This document shows, one piece after another, positions 46,690 to 57,244 of a stretch of 64,000 nt of DNA. The stretch comes from Alopecurus myosuroides. Taxonomy: Eukaryota > Streptophyta > Magnoliopsida > Poales > Poaceae. The position numbers and the translations under genes are program-made. How positions within the stretch are numbered: the stretch's first letter is position 1; every line of letters begins with the position of its first letter. Location: positions 180,178,756 to 180,242,755 of the forward strand of contig CM054063.1 of the NCBI GenBank assembly GCA_028641055.1, written 5' to 3'. Below the pieces are notes generated by a model that made no database searches, was not told the DNA's origin, and saw only the letters and a list, made by a program, of their open reading frames with translations.

Positions 46690-48018
46690 TGTTGGAACGC
46701 GTAGATATAAACAAAACTTTTTCCAACGCGGTACTTCCAAGATCTAGCCAAGGTAGAAAGCCACGATGATTACCATTAGACGCGCGGTTGCGGATTATCG
46801 ATGAAGCGCGTCGGGGCAGTGCAGTCCCGCGATCCGATCCAGCCAATCCGATTCCACGAACGTCGAAGTGCTGAACGTACAACACCTCTGCCGGTATCCA
46901 CACATACGAGGAGGAGCTCCGACGGCGGACTGCTAGGTCCGATGCGACGGCTGGACTGAGTGGGGCTAGGGTTCCCAACGCATGGGAGTGGACTAACGTG
47001 CCCGCTGGGCAACCTGCGCCCCTCTTTATATAGCGAATGGTAGTGGGCTTCACAACACTTGTGGCCCATTCCCTCTGTGAGTCCGAATCACAAAAATCAG
47101 TCCATTTCTGGTTCGGGTCCAACCCGACCAATACTTGCTCCCGCTCTTAAGTGTGCGACCCTGCAGGCCCATGGCGACTTGGACACGATTGGAGTCCGAC
47201 TCCCAATCGATCAATCGGTAGCGGCTCCTAGCAGAACGTGCCGACTCCCAAGTCCCATTGAGTCATGACGACATACCTTTCAATGTGATATTCATCTTAG
47301 TCCCTTTTGCCTCTCGATATACCTTGTCGAACTATAGGCGATTTATCGTCATCCCTTAAATAGTTCGACTCTCTTCTCGATCCGTGATATGTGATTCATC
47401 TGACTAACTCTTAGTCAACAGACACAGTTAACACTTAACTGAGTCGCGCATGGCCATGCTTCCTGAATCATATCACTCGAGAGGGTCCAGAGAATATCTC
47501 TCCATTCGGAGGGGCAAAATCCCATCTTGATTATCCACATCACGCAGCTTGCTTCTCATTCGACCCGTACTCTGCCTTTATAGCTACCTTGTCACAGAAC
47601 AACATTTGACAGAACCTAAGTCGGTGATCCACAACTCGGATTGTGCGACAACCTCAGGTCTAAGGATTACATTGATTGAGACATGCAAATGACGACGTAC
47701 TCGTTGCATCTCAATATGGGTCAGTCCGACTTGCTAAACTCTTTAGCCAAGTCCGTGAATGTTGGAATGGCATCACCATGCCCATGACAAGTGGAACCAT
47801 GTCATCAGCCAACACTCACATTAGTCTAGGGTGTGTGTCCAGCACAACCTTAATGACCAAGGACAATCTAGTATGAACAACATGAATATATAGTTCCACA
47901 ATCGAATCACATATTCAATGACATATATCAGATGTTCAAAACAAGGACAACTTAATAACTTTATGAATACATTGGGAATTACATCATACATGATTGCCTC
48001 TAGGACATATTCCCAACA
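46690..48018 (-). mobile_element. Solo LTR, Ty1/copia Angela-like
   Basis: The 1,329-bp sequence begins TGTTGGAACGCG and ends TATTCCCAACA, flanked by the duplication ATTTT (46,685-46,689 and 48,019-48,023). In minus orientation it starts TGTTGGGAATATGTCCTAG and ends CGCGTTCCAACA, the usual form of grass Angela-type copia LTRs. A minus-strand TATATA box lies at 47,027-47,032. No internal region remains, so it arose by recombination between two LTRs. It sits in a Helitron intron. Confidence 0.9.
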
Positions 48019-48240
48019 ATTTTTTTCCCTTTTGTGTCTTGCTTATGTGTTCATTTTATGTGCACTTAGGTAGTATTTCTTGCACGTGGTTTGACTCTTC
48101 AGTTTTGATCGTATAGGTGGTGCACCTTTTTATCTATTTTGCTTATGATGTTTGTAGAATTGTATATTTGTGTGCTATTTTCACGTTGATCGTCTTGGTG
48201 ATGCATCTTTCTGTGCGTTTTATTCGATTGCTTGGGCAGG

Positions 48241-50577
48241 TATCTTTGTGCATGTGAGGCTTGTTGGCGTATGTTTGGATTTGATATTCATGGTAGAGAG
48301 ACATATGTTGAGCGGATGGTTGTGCATTTGCCAAATATGAATAGGGTTATATATCATGAGGATACCGATTTGGATAATATTGTGTCAGACCCTGCGCGAT
48401 ATAATACCATGCTTACTGAGTGGTTCACTTCTAATAAAAATCATGTGTCTGCCCGTGATTTGACTTATGATAAGTTTCCCTCAGAGTGGACATGGAATTC
48501 TAAATCAAAAGTTTGGACAAGGAGAAAACATAGTTCAAAGTTTGGGCCTCCGGTTGGTCGTGTTTATCATGTCCATCCTACCACCGGTGAACTAATTTAT
48601 TTGTGAATGTTGCTTACTGAGGTATCAGGCGCACAAGATTTTGTTGATTTGAGAACATATCAAGGCATGGTTTATGATAGTTTTAAAGAAGCTTGTCAGG
48701 CTAGAGGATTGGTCGGAGACGATAATGAGTGGTTTATGTTGTTCGACGCGGCCATTGCTTGGGCAACTTCGTTTCAACTTAGATATCTTTGTAGACAGTT
48801 TTGCTATTTTGTGGAGTCATTGATGGGAAAGGAATCCTTGTTAAATACTGGTGTTTTATGGCTGATGATATTTGTGCTCGAATAAGGAGTTCTCGAGGTG
48901 ATCCAACGTATGTTATACCTTCAGACTATCTATATATTCAGTTAATACAGAACCTCACTCTTATGTTCGGGAAGAACGGCTATTCATTTTCTTCTTTCAA
49001 TTTAACTTCTGGCCCAGTTCCTTCTGCACGTTTATTGGATAATAGGCTTCTTCTTGAAGAGCTACATTATGACAGAGATAGGCTCAAAGATCAGTCCTGT
49101 GATTTGTGTCAGAAATTAAATGCTGATCAAGAACAGATATATCATGAAGCCTTAGATTCTGTGAGTTCTTCTAAAGGTACTATTTTTTTGTTTGTGGACA
49201 TGGTGGCACAGGGAAGACTTTTTTGTGGAATGCCATTGTTACGAAGTTGAGAGCCGATGGGCGTGTGGTCTTAGCTGTAGCTTCTTCTGGTGTTGATGCA
49301 CTTCTTTTAGCAGGTGGTCGTACTGGTCACTCCCGGTTTCGTATACCTATTGACATCGATGAGCGAAGTCTTTGCAGTATTTCCCGAGGTACAAATCTTG
49401 CTGAGCTTATACAACATACTTCCTTGATTTTGTGGGACGAGGCACCTATTTAAAATCGGCGCTGTTTTGAAGCTTTGGATAGAAGCATGAGAGATGTGTT
49501 ATCCGTGAATGATAAGTCGCTAGCTCAGCCCCCTTTTGGTGGCAAAACAGTGGTGTTTGGTGGTGATTTCAGGCAAGTATTACCTGTCGTTGAAGGAGGT
49601 AGTAGAATGGAAATTATTAATTATTCTCTTATCAGATCACCTCTTTGGCAATATGTTGAGGTAAGACATCTTCGTACAAATATGCGCTTGCTTAATCCGA
49701 AGTTACAGCTAAATGAAAGAGCTCAGCTATCGGAGTTTGCGGACTGGATTTTGAATGTTGGAGATGGTACACTGCCTTGTACGGCGAGGGAGGGTGAAAC
49801 GATCCCTTCTTGGATATCAATTCCATAGGATTTGTTGTTGCTTCCAAAGTCATATAATTTATCCTTGATAGTTGATTATGTATAGGATGGATTTGGTAAC
49901 AGTTACAACGATGATTTATTCTTAGCACGACGAGCAATTGTATGCCCCAAATATTGTGTTGCGGAAGAGCTTAATAAGGCTGTGCTTTCTAAAGTACCTA
50001 GGTTGACAACTGAATATAAGAGTTGTGATACCATATGCAAGACTATGGATCATGTTGGTGATGCTCACTTGCTTTATACACCATAGTTTCTTCATTCTAT
50101 TGAGCTCAGCAATTTTCCATCTCACTGTATACAATTAAAAGCTGGAGTACCTATAATGCTTTTACGTAATATAAACCAATCTATGGGTCTTTGTAATGGC
50201 ACGCGGCTAATTCTGACGAGGTTGGGAGAGTGGGTACTAGAGGCTCAAATACTCACGGGTAGCCATGCTGGTGAGCTTGTTTGCATCCCAAGGATTGTTT
50301 TGCACGCTTCTACTACAAAATGGCCTTTTACGCTGCAACGTAGACAATATCCTATACGGTTATGTTATGCAATGACTATCAACAAAAGTCAAGGACAAAC
50401 TCTCGACAAAGTGGGTATTTATCTACGGGAATCTGTTTTCTCACATGTCAGTTGTATGTTGGTATCTCTCGTGTCACTTCTAAAAGTGGATTGAAGCTTC
50501 TTATTGAAGATTCTAATGGTCGGCCCACTCACGAGACAAAAAATGTGGTTTATAAGGAAATCATCGAAATTCTTTAG
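48241..50577 (+). pseudogene. Helitron Rep/helicase, PIF1-type helicase exons
   Basis: The exon opens after TTGGGCAG at 48,240 (CEACWRMFGFDIHGRETYVERMVVHLPN) and leads into a PIF1-family 5'-3' helicase. The Walker A motif HGGTGKTF is visible near 49,200 in a frame one base off from the preceding part. Walker B is LILWDEAPI near 49,430, followed by FGGDFRQVLPVV near 49,560 and the C-terminal [20 protein letters not shown] and LYVGISRV motifs. Lesions include TGA at 48,604, frameshifts near 48,800, 49,190 and 50,450, a stop at 49,451, and stops near 49,826, 49,883 and 50,084. The last coding frame ends at 50,577. The helicase would unwind donor DNA during transposition. This copy is dead. Confidence 0.92.
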
Positions 50578-50679
50578 TGTAAGTTCGTTTTTTTATTTCT
50601 TGTATGTGATATTCATTTTTGTCATTGATTGACTTAGTTTATATAGTTCTCATTTTTTTTATGCCTTCTAAATTTTTCT

Positions 50680-51290
50680 ACAGGTTCGTATATGTTTATA
50701 TTAGAGGTGATCTGCTCTATGTAATTTTATATCATGGGTTTTAATAATGTGACTTTATAGGTGATGTCTTCTATGCAATTTTATATCTATGGATTTTAAT
50801 AATATGCCTTTTCAGGTATTTTACGTTTTTATGAATTTTAATAATATAGTTCTCCTTTTTTCCCATTGTTTTGATGCCTTCGAATTTTTTTTGCAGGTTT
50901 GGTTTTTTGCAGGTCCCTATATGTCTATATTAAGGTGATGTCCTCTATGTAATTTTATATCTATAGATTTTCATAATATGTTTTTTCAGGTATTTTATGT
51001 TTTTGCGAATTTTAATAATATAGTTCTCCTTTTTTCTTTGTTTTGACTCCTTCTAATTTTTTTTGCAGGTTTCCATATATCTATATTAGAGGTGATTAAT
51101 ATGATTTTTCAGGTATTTTATGTTTTTGCGAACTTTAATAATATAGTTCTCCTTTTTTCTTTGTTTTGACGCCTTCCAATTTTTTTTTGCAGGTTTCCAT
51201 ATGTCTACATTAGAGGTGATCTGCTCTATGTAATTTTATATCTATGGATTTTAATAATATGGCTTTCCAGGTATTTTACGTTTTTACAAA
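50680..51290 (+). repeat. Imperfect tandem array, about 4 units of 120-190 bp
   Basis: Units share TTTTAATAATATAGTTCTCCTTTTTT, then a T-rich stretch ending TTTTTTGCAGGT, then TTCCATATGTCTATATTAGAGGTGAT. Internal deletions make unit length vary. Each unit repeats a good splice-acceptor-like sequence. The array directly follows the Helitron gene and encodes no protein. Confidence 0.8.
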
Positions 51291-51672
51291 TGTTGTGTTT
51301 TCACTTTGTGTCTAACCTTTTCTTGCTTATTATTCCTTATGGGCTAATGCTTTGTTACAAAAAAATGCAGCTTTGTGCTAGATATGGTCTCTTCTGTAGG
51401 ATACAGAGACTCCAAGACTTAACAGCGTAGAGGCCTAAGGTAATTAAATTTTAGGATACTATTATTTTACTTGTTTATTTGCTCAAAATATTCTGATATT
51501 TGTTATAAAAAAATTCAGCTTTGTATGTAAGATAACCTCTTTTGCTACGTAAGGGGTTAATAAAAGTTTTAAAGTAGTGGGATGATGAAGGCTTCAAAGT
51601 ATACTATAGTTTTATTTTAATCTCCCCTATGAGAGGCTCCAAAGTATACTATAGTTTTATTTTAGTTTCTTT

Positions 51673-52063
51673 TAATGTCCCTTTGTTATCCAAATATGAT
51701 ATTGTATTTGTGTTCCCACAAATAAGTATGTGTATATTATTTGGGCTTTTTATTACATTACAAGATTGTTTTATGTTTTTGTTGTATAAGATAAACTCCC
51801 TTTCCATATTAAAGAATATGGAATCGTGAAGGTTTATAATTTTTATTTCTTTCGGTTTTTAGTCCGCTAAATGTCCCTTTGTTATCCAAATATGATATTG
51901 TATTTGTGTTCCCACGAATAAGTATGTGTATATTATTTGGGTTTTTTATTACATTACAAGGTTGTTCTATGTTCTTGTTGTATGAGATAAACTCCCTTTC
52001 CATATGAAAGAATATGGAATCGTGAAGATTTATAAGTTCTATTTCTTTCGATTTTTAGTCCGT
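51673..52063. repeat. Two 196-bp tandem repeats
   Basis: AATGTCCCTTTGTTATCC starts both copies, at about 51,673 and 51,869. The copies differ by a modest number of substitutions across 196 bp and end near TTTTTAGTCCG. Confidence 0.88.
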
Positions 52064-52069
52064 TATAAC

Positions 52070-52216
52070 ATTGGACAAATATAATTTAAACATTCGGACA
52101 AATGTAATTTAAACATTAGGACAAATGTAATTTAAACATTTGGACAAATGTAATTTAAACATTGGATACATTTGGACAAATATAATTAAACATAACTTTA
52201 TATATATATATATATT
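52070..52216. repeat. 23-bp minisatellite followed by (TA)n
   Basis: Five to six units of GGACAAATGTAATTTAAACATT occupy about 52,070-52,193. A short TA run follows at about 52,197-52,216. Confidence 0.85.
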
Positions 52217-52371
52217 AGAAAGGATAATCATTGGCCCCACTTTACATATATTTAGTGGGGCCGGCCGGACATTACATTTAATTTTAAAAAAAGGCCTAGC
52301 CCTAGCCCTAACTGCTCCCGCTCTGCATGCGGGAGCCCTTCCCGCCCTCCGGCCAACCGCCGGGGGTTGGC

Positions 52372-52792
52372 CTACTTATTCCACTCCGCCGCCCTGGTCG
52401 CCGTCTCCTGCTTGGCCCGGGTCTGGCGGTTCTTCTTCCGTATCCTCTCCTCCGAGCTCTTACGGGCCCTCTTGATGCGGCCCCGGGGTGCCTCCGCCTC
52501 CGCCTTCTCCTCCTTCTTCTCCTCCGCCTCCAACTCCTTATTCTCCAGCCGCATCTCCCTCTTGAGGCGGCGGTTCTTCTTCGCGGGGGAGAGGTTCTCG
52601 GCGCGCTCTACGCGGACGGGGTCGGGGTGGTGGATGAAGGGGGCGACGGTGAGCGCTCCCGTTTGGGAGATTCGACGGGCACGATGCCCATCTCTCCGGC
52701 GTCCAATCGGCCTCGTACCAAGGCCGAGCCTTGGAGTGGTTGTCCTCGTCGCTGACGGACTCGGGGCTTGAAGGGAGAGAGTAGGAAGACAT
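52372..52792 (-). pseudogene. Charged coiled-coil ORF, frameshifted, unknown function
   Basis: The natural start is ATG at 52,792 (MSSYSLPSSPESVSDEDNHS...WYEADWTPE). The likely continuation shifts frame near 52,690 and again near 52,640. It then runs as a Lys/Glu/Arg-rich helix (ERAENLSPAKKNRRLKREM, ENKELEAEEKKEEKAEAEA) to a stop at 52,372. The charged tail and Ser/Asp-rich head are clear, but I recognise no family. It lies on the opposite strand to the Helitron gene, beside a short inverted repeat at 52,233-52,262. It could be the remnant of a transposon accessory ORF or a captured gene fragment. Confidence 0.4.
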
Positions 52793-53550
52793 GGTGGATG
52801 GTGCTCGTGGCTGCAATGAGAAGGCAAAGGGGCTGGAGAGGGATGAGAAGATAGAGGATGAATGAAACAGGCTATTTAAAGACACAATGAGAAGTGAATT
52901 AATTGGGGTAAATGAAGCAATTGTGTGAAAACGTTGGATGCAGTATAGAACAGGCGATGCATGGTCAAAGCGGTACGTGCATTAGGCGTAGGCATAGGAC
53001 AGCTAGTGGTACGAGCGTGCAAGTCAAAGTGATGCGATGTTGCATGCGTGTATTAAATAGGTGAAGAGATGAAATCCAAAATCTCACGCCAAATCCTGCC
53101 TCGCTGCATGCATTGATGCGTATTTTATGAAAACGAGGCGTGGAGGGCTGCAAACACGACGCAACTCGTGTTTCTGAAACGAGGCGTGCAGGGCTGCAAA
53201 TGCGACGCGACATTGTTTACTCTTTTCTTTTTCTGCGACATTGTTTACTCTGAAAAAACGAGACGTGCAGGGCTGCGTCGAGGTCTGCGTGCACCGGACT
53301 GGTGAACGGGACCCCACTAGACAGTGTCCGTTGTTGCATGCAGTTACATTGAGACAAAACACCCAGTCCATGCGTCGCGTCATTTTCAATCGGTTGATCA
53401 TAAGGAACGGTGCAGATCGAGTCCATGCATGCAAATGATTGCGGCAACGGTCTGTAGATGCTGAGACGAGTGCTTCTCTGTGCGGTAATGGGATCCTCTG
53501 ACGTCACTGACAAATGGAGCCCATCACACACCGGACCCACGTGTCATGTG

Positions 53551-53927
53551 GAGAAAGTCAGAAAACGTAAGGTGGGCCAAGTAAGAGGATCTGGTTTCCT
53601 CTGTTTTTAGAGCATGTACAACAATGTAGAGGGTGCTGTCTGCACTACTCAGCCTTTTTTTTAGTTATGTAGGTTGATCTGGCGTTAAGTTTGTTTAGAG
53701 TAAAAATCTTACAACATCTAGCACTCTATTTTATCATGGGGAGAAAATCAGAGAACGTAAGGTGGGCAAAGTAAGAGGATCTGGTTCCCTCTGTTTTTAG
53801 GGCATGTACAATAGTGTAGAGGGTGCTCTCTGCAGTACTCGGCCTTTTTTTTTTGGTTATGTAGGTTGATCTGGCGTTAATTTTGTTTAGAAGAAAAATC
53901 TTACAACATCTAGCACTCTGTTTTATC
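53551..53927. repeat. 190-bp tandem duplication
   Basis: GAGAAA(G/A)TCAG(A)AACGTAAGGTGGG starts both copies, at 53,551 and 53,741. Each contains GCATGTACAA(C/T)A(A/G)TGTAGAGGGTGCT and ends near AGCACTCT(A/G)TTTTATC. The inner part looks like a small MITE, but I could not confirm inverted ends. Confidence 0.88.
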
Positions 53928-53972
53928 TTTACTGGGTTAAATAAAGCTTTTTTTATTTCTAGATCAGCTCGC

Positions 53973-54390
53973 TTACATGTTCTTAATTTGTTCTAAAAGT
54001 TCATCGATATTCTCCTCTAAGCAAGCCTCTCTTGCTTCTCCTTCTGCTTTTACTCTTCTTCTTTCCGCAATCTCCAATCTTCTGCGTAGCAAGGTGTTTT
54101 CAGCTTTCGTATCCTCTAGTTGCATTTCTAAATTTTGAAAAAAGCAGCATGGGTTTCAGATTAACATGCTCCATTTTGGGGCCAGCAAAAGATAGAAATT
54201 ACCTAAACTATGTGGTTGTCATGAGTGTTTACCTTTAGTTTCTCCTTCATGTGTGCTATCACGATGTCTTCTCTTTCTCCTTTTTTCATTTCAATTTCTT
54301 TCTTCCAGCGAATTTGCAAGTGGTGCTTTTTGATTGTGTGTTCTATGCTCTCCCTTGGGAGTTCTAATAAATAGAAAGTGCAAAGCGGCG
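53973..54390 (-). pseudogene. Coiled-coil gene fragment, two exon-like blocks, unknown family
   Basis: On the minus strand, 54,129-53,973 reads as an uninterrupted helix ending in TAA (MQLEDTKAENTLLRRRLEI, then REACLEENIDELLEQIKNM). Upstream, about 54,390-54,233 reads LLELPRESIEHTIKKHH and QIRWKKEIEMKKGERE and ends at a GTAAAC donor. A possible acceptor TTTAG precedes the second block. The exon phases do not match simply and the upstream frame breaks near 54,375, so this is probably a decayed gene end. I do not recognise the family. Nothing else is supportable between 54,400 and 55,200. Confidence 0.45.
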
Positions 54391-55205
54391 AGCTTGGCTG
54401 CTCTCATATCTGCTTTCAGGATGATGTGTTCTATTATCGACCACCTGATCTACCTTCCACGTTCATTGTTTTAGTGTAAGCTTTGTGTGGTTTTCTAAGT
54501 TCCACGTAGCTTGCTTTTCCACTTTTTTCTTTACTCTTGTAAAGACGTGCGTTCAGTATGTTCTTGCATTCCGATTTGTAGGTTTGTGAACAACCGGCTA
54601 TCATGTCATTTTGAGTACCAATTTATTATTTGTGTGCACCTTTAGGTTTCATAGTTATCTCCGTGATGACGTGTACTAATAATGGCCGTGTAGTCTTTTT
54701 TGGTCATTTAGTTTGGTATCAGTTTCACGTGGCCTTTTATTGTCTACACGACCTACCCTATATGGTATATATATAATATTATACAAATGTGCACTCACTA
54801 TATCTATGCGTCTTGATCTGTAAATTTGTATATATAGTCTTCTTCTCTTAGGTGAGATAGAGGTCCTTTGCTTAGCTTCATGTTTCTGTCTTCTCGGTCG
54901 ATCCATTCTGTCTCTTTACCTCTTTTTGCTGGTACGATTTACTTCTTAAGTTTCGTTGTAATTTGTGATCTTCATGTTTGGCTATTTGTTATGTTCGAAC
55001 TAACCTTTCTTTCTTGATCCTATAGGTATATTTTGCTTCCAGTTCCTAACGATCTTGTTGACTAGCAAACTTTTTTATTATTTCCCTAGGTTGGAAGGTA
55101 TGTATGCCATTCAGAATTTTGCTATTACAGTTGAGCTAGATAAGGACATATGATTAACTATCCCATTGATTTTTTTATTTCGACTCTGAGGTTGTTTCTT
55201 TTGCG

Positions 55206-56168
55206 ATGGAGAGAGAACTATGTTTAGGTGATATTCAACAATGTTCTAGATTATGTGCTTCTCTGCACTTCTCTTATACGATTGAACCTATTGCTTCCTT
55301 CCAGAGGATGCCAGTTGAATTGGTGCCGGATGCTGTTCGTCGGAAAATACACGTCCGTACCAGCTTTGTTGTCCACCGATCTTCTCTCTCGAGGATTGTC
55401 ATATCTTTTCCTGATCATGCAGACTCAGTTACTGCTCGTCACTTTGCACAAGAGGCTATCTTTTTGTTTGTCAATGGTTGCCAGTACAGGTTTACAATGG
55501 ATGATTCCCCGCTTTTCTATAAAAAGATAGCAACAGATCAGCGTCTTATTTTGACAATCAGGAAGCTACCATTGCATATGTGGAACAGTCAGCTGATAGA
55601 GCATATATTAAGTTCTTATTGTGTGCTTGATTACATGCATCCTAAGACTAGAGAAATGGAGGACTTGTCTGTATTTACATGTGCTGTGCGATCACGCCGG
55701 AGAGTACTTTTACCATCAGTTCTTAAGGTTACAGTTAATAGTACATCGCTTGTAGAAATGACCGCCTCGGGAGAGAGAATGCCATTGAGTACTCAGACGT
55801 ACGAGATTTTAATCAGTTGTTCAGAGTTTATGCTGGGAGTTACGATGGCTTACCCGTACGAAACAAGCAACGCGTCTCACTATGTTACTTGCTGTGTACC
55901 TGAAGTTTATTTAACTAAAAATCAGTTAGATGAAGGGTTGATCCAGAAGTATTCTACTGTAGTCATTATGACCGTCAATACGGGTCATTACTACACAAAC
56001 ATAACGATTGTTTGCTTTGCGTTTTGCAGTGTTGGAACTTTTCGGATAGAGGTTAAAGTACTTGAAAGAGATTTTGATGCTCCTAGAAGAGACGTTGATT
56101 TGTGTGATTTTTTAACAGTTCACTTCGAAGAATCAGTTGCTCGCAATGAAATATCGTTGTTTAGGTGA
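55206..56168 (+). CDS. Hypothetical protein, DUF4283-like region
   Basis: This is an uninterrupted 320-residue frame. The centre (IRKLPLHMWNSQLIEHILSS, then CVLDYMHPKTREMEDLSVFTC) follows the pattern of the DUF4283 region of grass proteins and plant LINE ORF1: a short strand, (L/I)PxHxW, a helix, then DLSxF. The preceding part (IVISFPDHADSVTARHFAQE) fits the start of the same fold. A second, weaker copy of the pattern (FVRLTLVDIPCNFCTPRIVEYIL) follows at about 56,200-56,280, beyond the stop, so the original protein was probably longer and the stop premature. No zinc knuckle is seen. Host or transposon origin is undecided. Confidence 0.45.
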   Translation: MERELCLGDIQQCSRLCASLHFSYTIEPIASFQRMPVELVPDAVRRKIHVRTSFVVHRSSLSRIVISFPDHADSVTARHFAQEAIFLFVNGCQYRFTMDDSPLFYKKIATDQRLILTIRKLPLHMWNSQLIEHILSSYCVLDYMHPKTREMEDLSVFTCAVRSRRRVLLPSVLKVTVNSTSLVEMTASGERMPLSTQTYEILISCSEFMLGVTMAYPYETSNASHYVTCCVPEVYLTKNQLDEGLIQKYSTVVIMTVNTGHYYTNITIVCFAFCSVGTFRIEVKVLERDFDAPRRDVDLCDFLTVHFEESVARNEISLFR

Positions 56169-57157
56169 CATCATATTATGGATCAGTCGATTCTAAGCTT
56201 GATCAGTTCGTTAGACTTACTCTCGTAGACATACCTTGCAACTTTTGTACACCGCGGATTGTCGAGTACATTTTAAGTGGGGTTTGTTTAGTATAGGAGC
56301 ACTACACGCCCAGTGATTCAGCTAACAACTCAGGGTCAGCCGAGGAGAGCAGTATATATCGGTGCCAATGCTCTGTTTGGTGTGTTGATCGTGGTATCTT
56401 GCCTTCTAAAGTGCACACATATCTATTGCCTTATCATTTGGCAAGTCATGACGACGTATCAAGAATTGTCAAAGTGGTGTGCCCTGTAATAGAAATATGA
56501 GTGATAACTGAAAAAGATTACTATATGTGTAAGGTTTAATGTGAGTGGGGTTGTAAGCTACTTATGTTTTCTCATATGTTTTGCGATGGGTAGTGATATT
56601 GAGTGGATAAGTAAGGACTGTAAGTTAACGTCTATATATAATAACTAATCTACGTTTTTTGCAACTGCTTCAAGATGTTCTCCTCGGTTATCTACATGTC
56701 AAGTGCTCCAACATTGAGAATCTAATTGGTTTTAAACGAATAGAAACATGTATAAAACACTCAATAAGATGCTTCACTTTGCTACGAATTTTTTTACTTA
56801 GATGTATCCAACTTCCTTTACTCTTTGAAAGATTGGTCTAACATTTTGCAAGTTAGCGTTTCATTCGCCCTTTAATTTCTACGTCGGTCATATCCTAAAA
56901 AAAGCGTCAGTCCCGCCTTCATATGGATCAACACCTACCCGTGCACCCACTGGAGAAAACGTGGCTATGCTGCATGTTCTATTCAACGCGTGGCCCTGAG
57001 TGCGTTTACTTGTCGCTACACTACGTCGCCACCTCGCTGCTGGCAGGGATATACGTGGCTAGCTGTTTCTTAGCTTTCTAATGCACGTGCTGCCGCTTGT
57101 CTGTACACGCGGATGTGCATGACACTCGCCTCACGATCGCCGTAACACCTGTGTTTC
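56169..57157. other. Non-coding, promoter of the next gene at its end
   Basis: Apart from the decayed DUF4283-like continuation near 56,200-56,280 I see no exon. From about 56,900 the sequence becomes GC-richer with many ACGT-core elements, including a G-box CACGTG at 57,084-57,089. Confidence 0.5.
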
Positions 57158-57164
57158 TATAAAT
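57158..57164 (+). promoter_or_regulatory. TATA box upstream of the 57,245 ORF
   Basis: TATAAAT lies 87 bp upstream of the ATG at 57,245 and predicts a start near 57,190. The G-box about 75 bp further upstream adds support for a real plant promoter. Confidence 0.65.
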
Positions 57165-57244
57165 TACCACATTGCTGACTCACCGTAGCAGTTCAGTTTG
57201 TGTCCGTTTTTCTTTCCTTTAGCTCTTTTCTAGCTTTCGCTGTC

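Larger units (their letters stand above)
12368..50577 (+). mobile_element. Helitron (minimum extent: Rep/helicase gene), broken by three insertions
   Basis: The span is defined only by the Rep/helicase pseudogene. I could not place the 5' TC terminus or the 3' hairpin plus CTRR end. Once the 31-kb gypsy element and the 1.3-kb solo LTR are set aside, the exons join into one Helitron gene. Reading across the gypsy insertion with one copy of GCGGT restores the Helitron-typical order HCG-A-YFWFQERC. The RPA-like pseudogene at 61.6 kb lies on the same strand and could belong to the same or a neighbouring Helitron. Confidence 0.75.

Noticed and set aside
46661..47131. Minus-strand 156-codon frame
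   Set aside because: It lies within the solo copia LTR and spans its end. It is leader sequence, not a gene.
52230..52262. Short inverted repeat GGCCCCACT/AGTGGGGCC as a Helitron 3' hairpin
   Set aside because: It is not followed by a CTRR terminus, and the loop and position do not fit a Helitron end.
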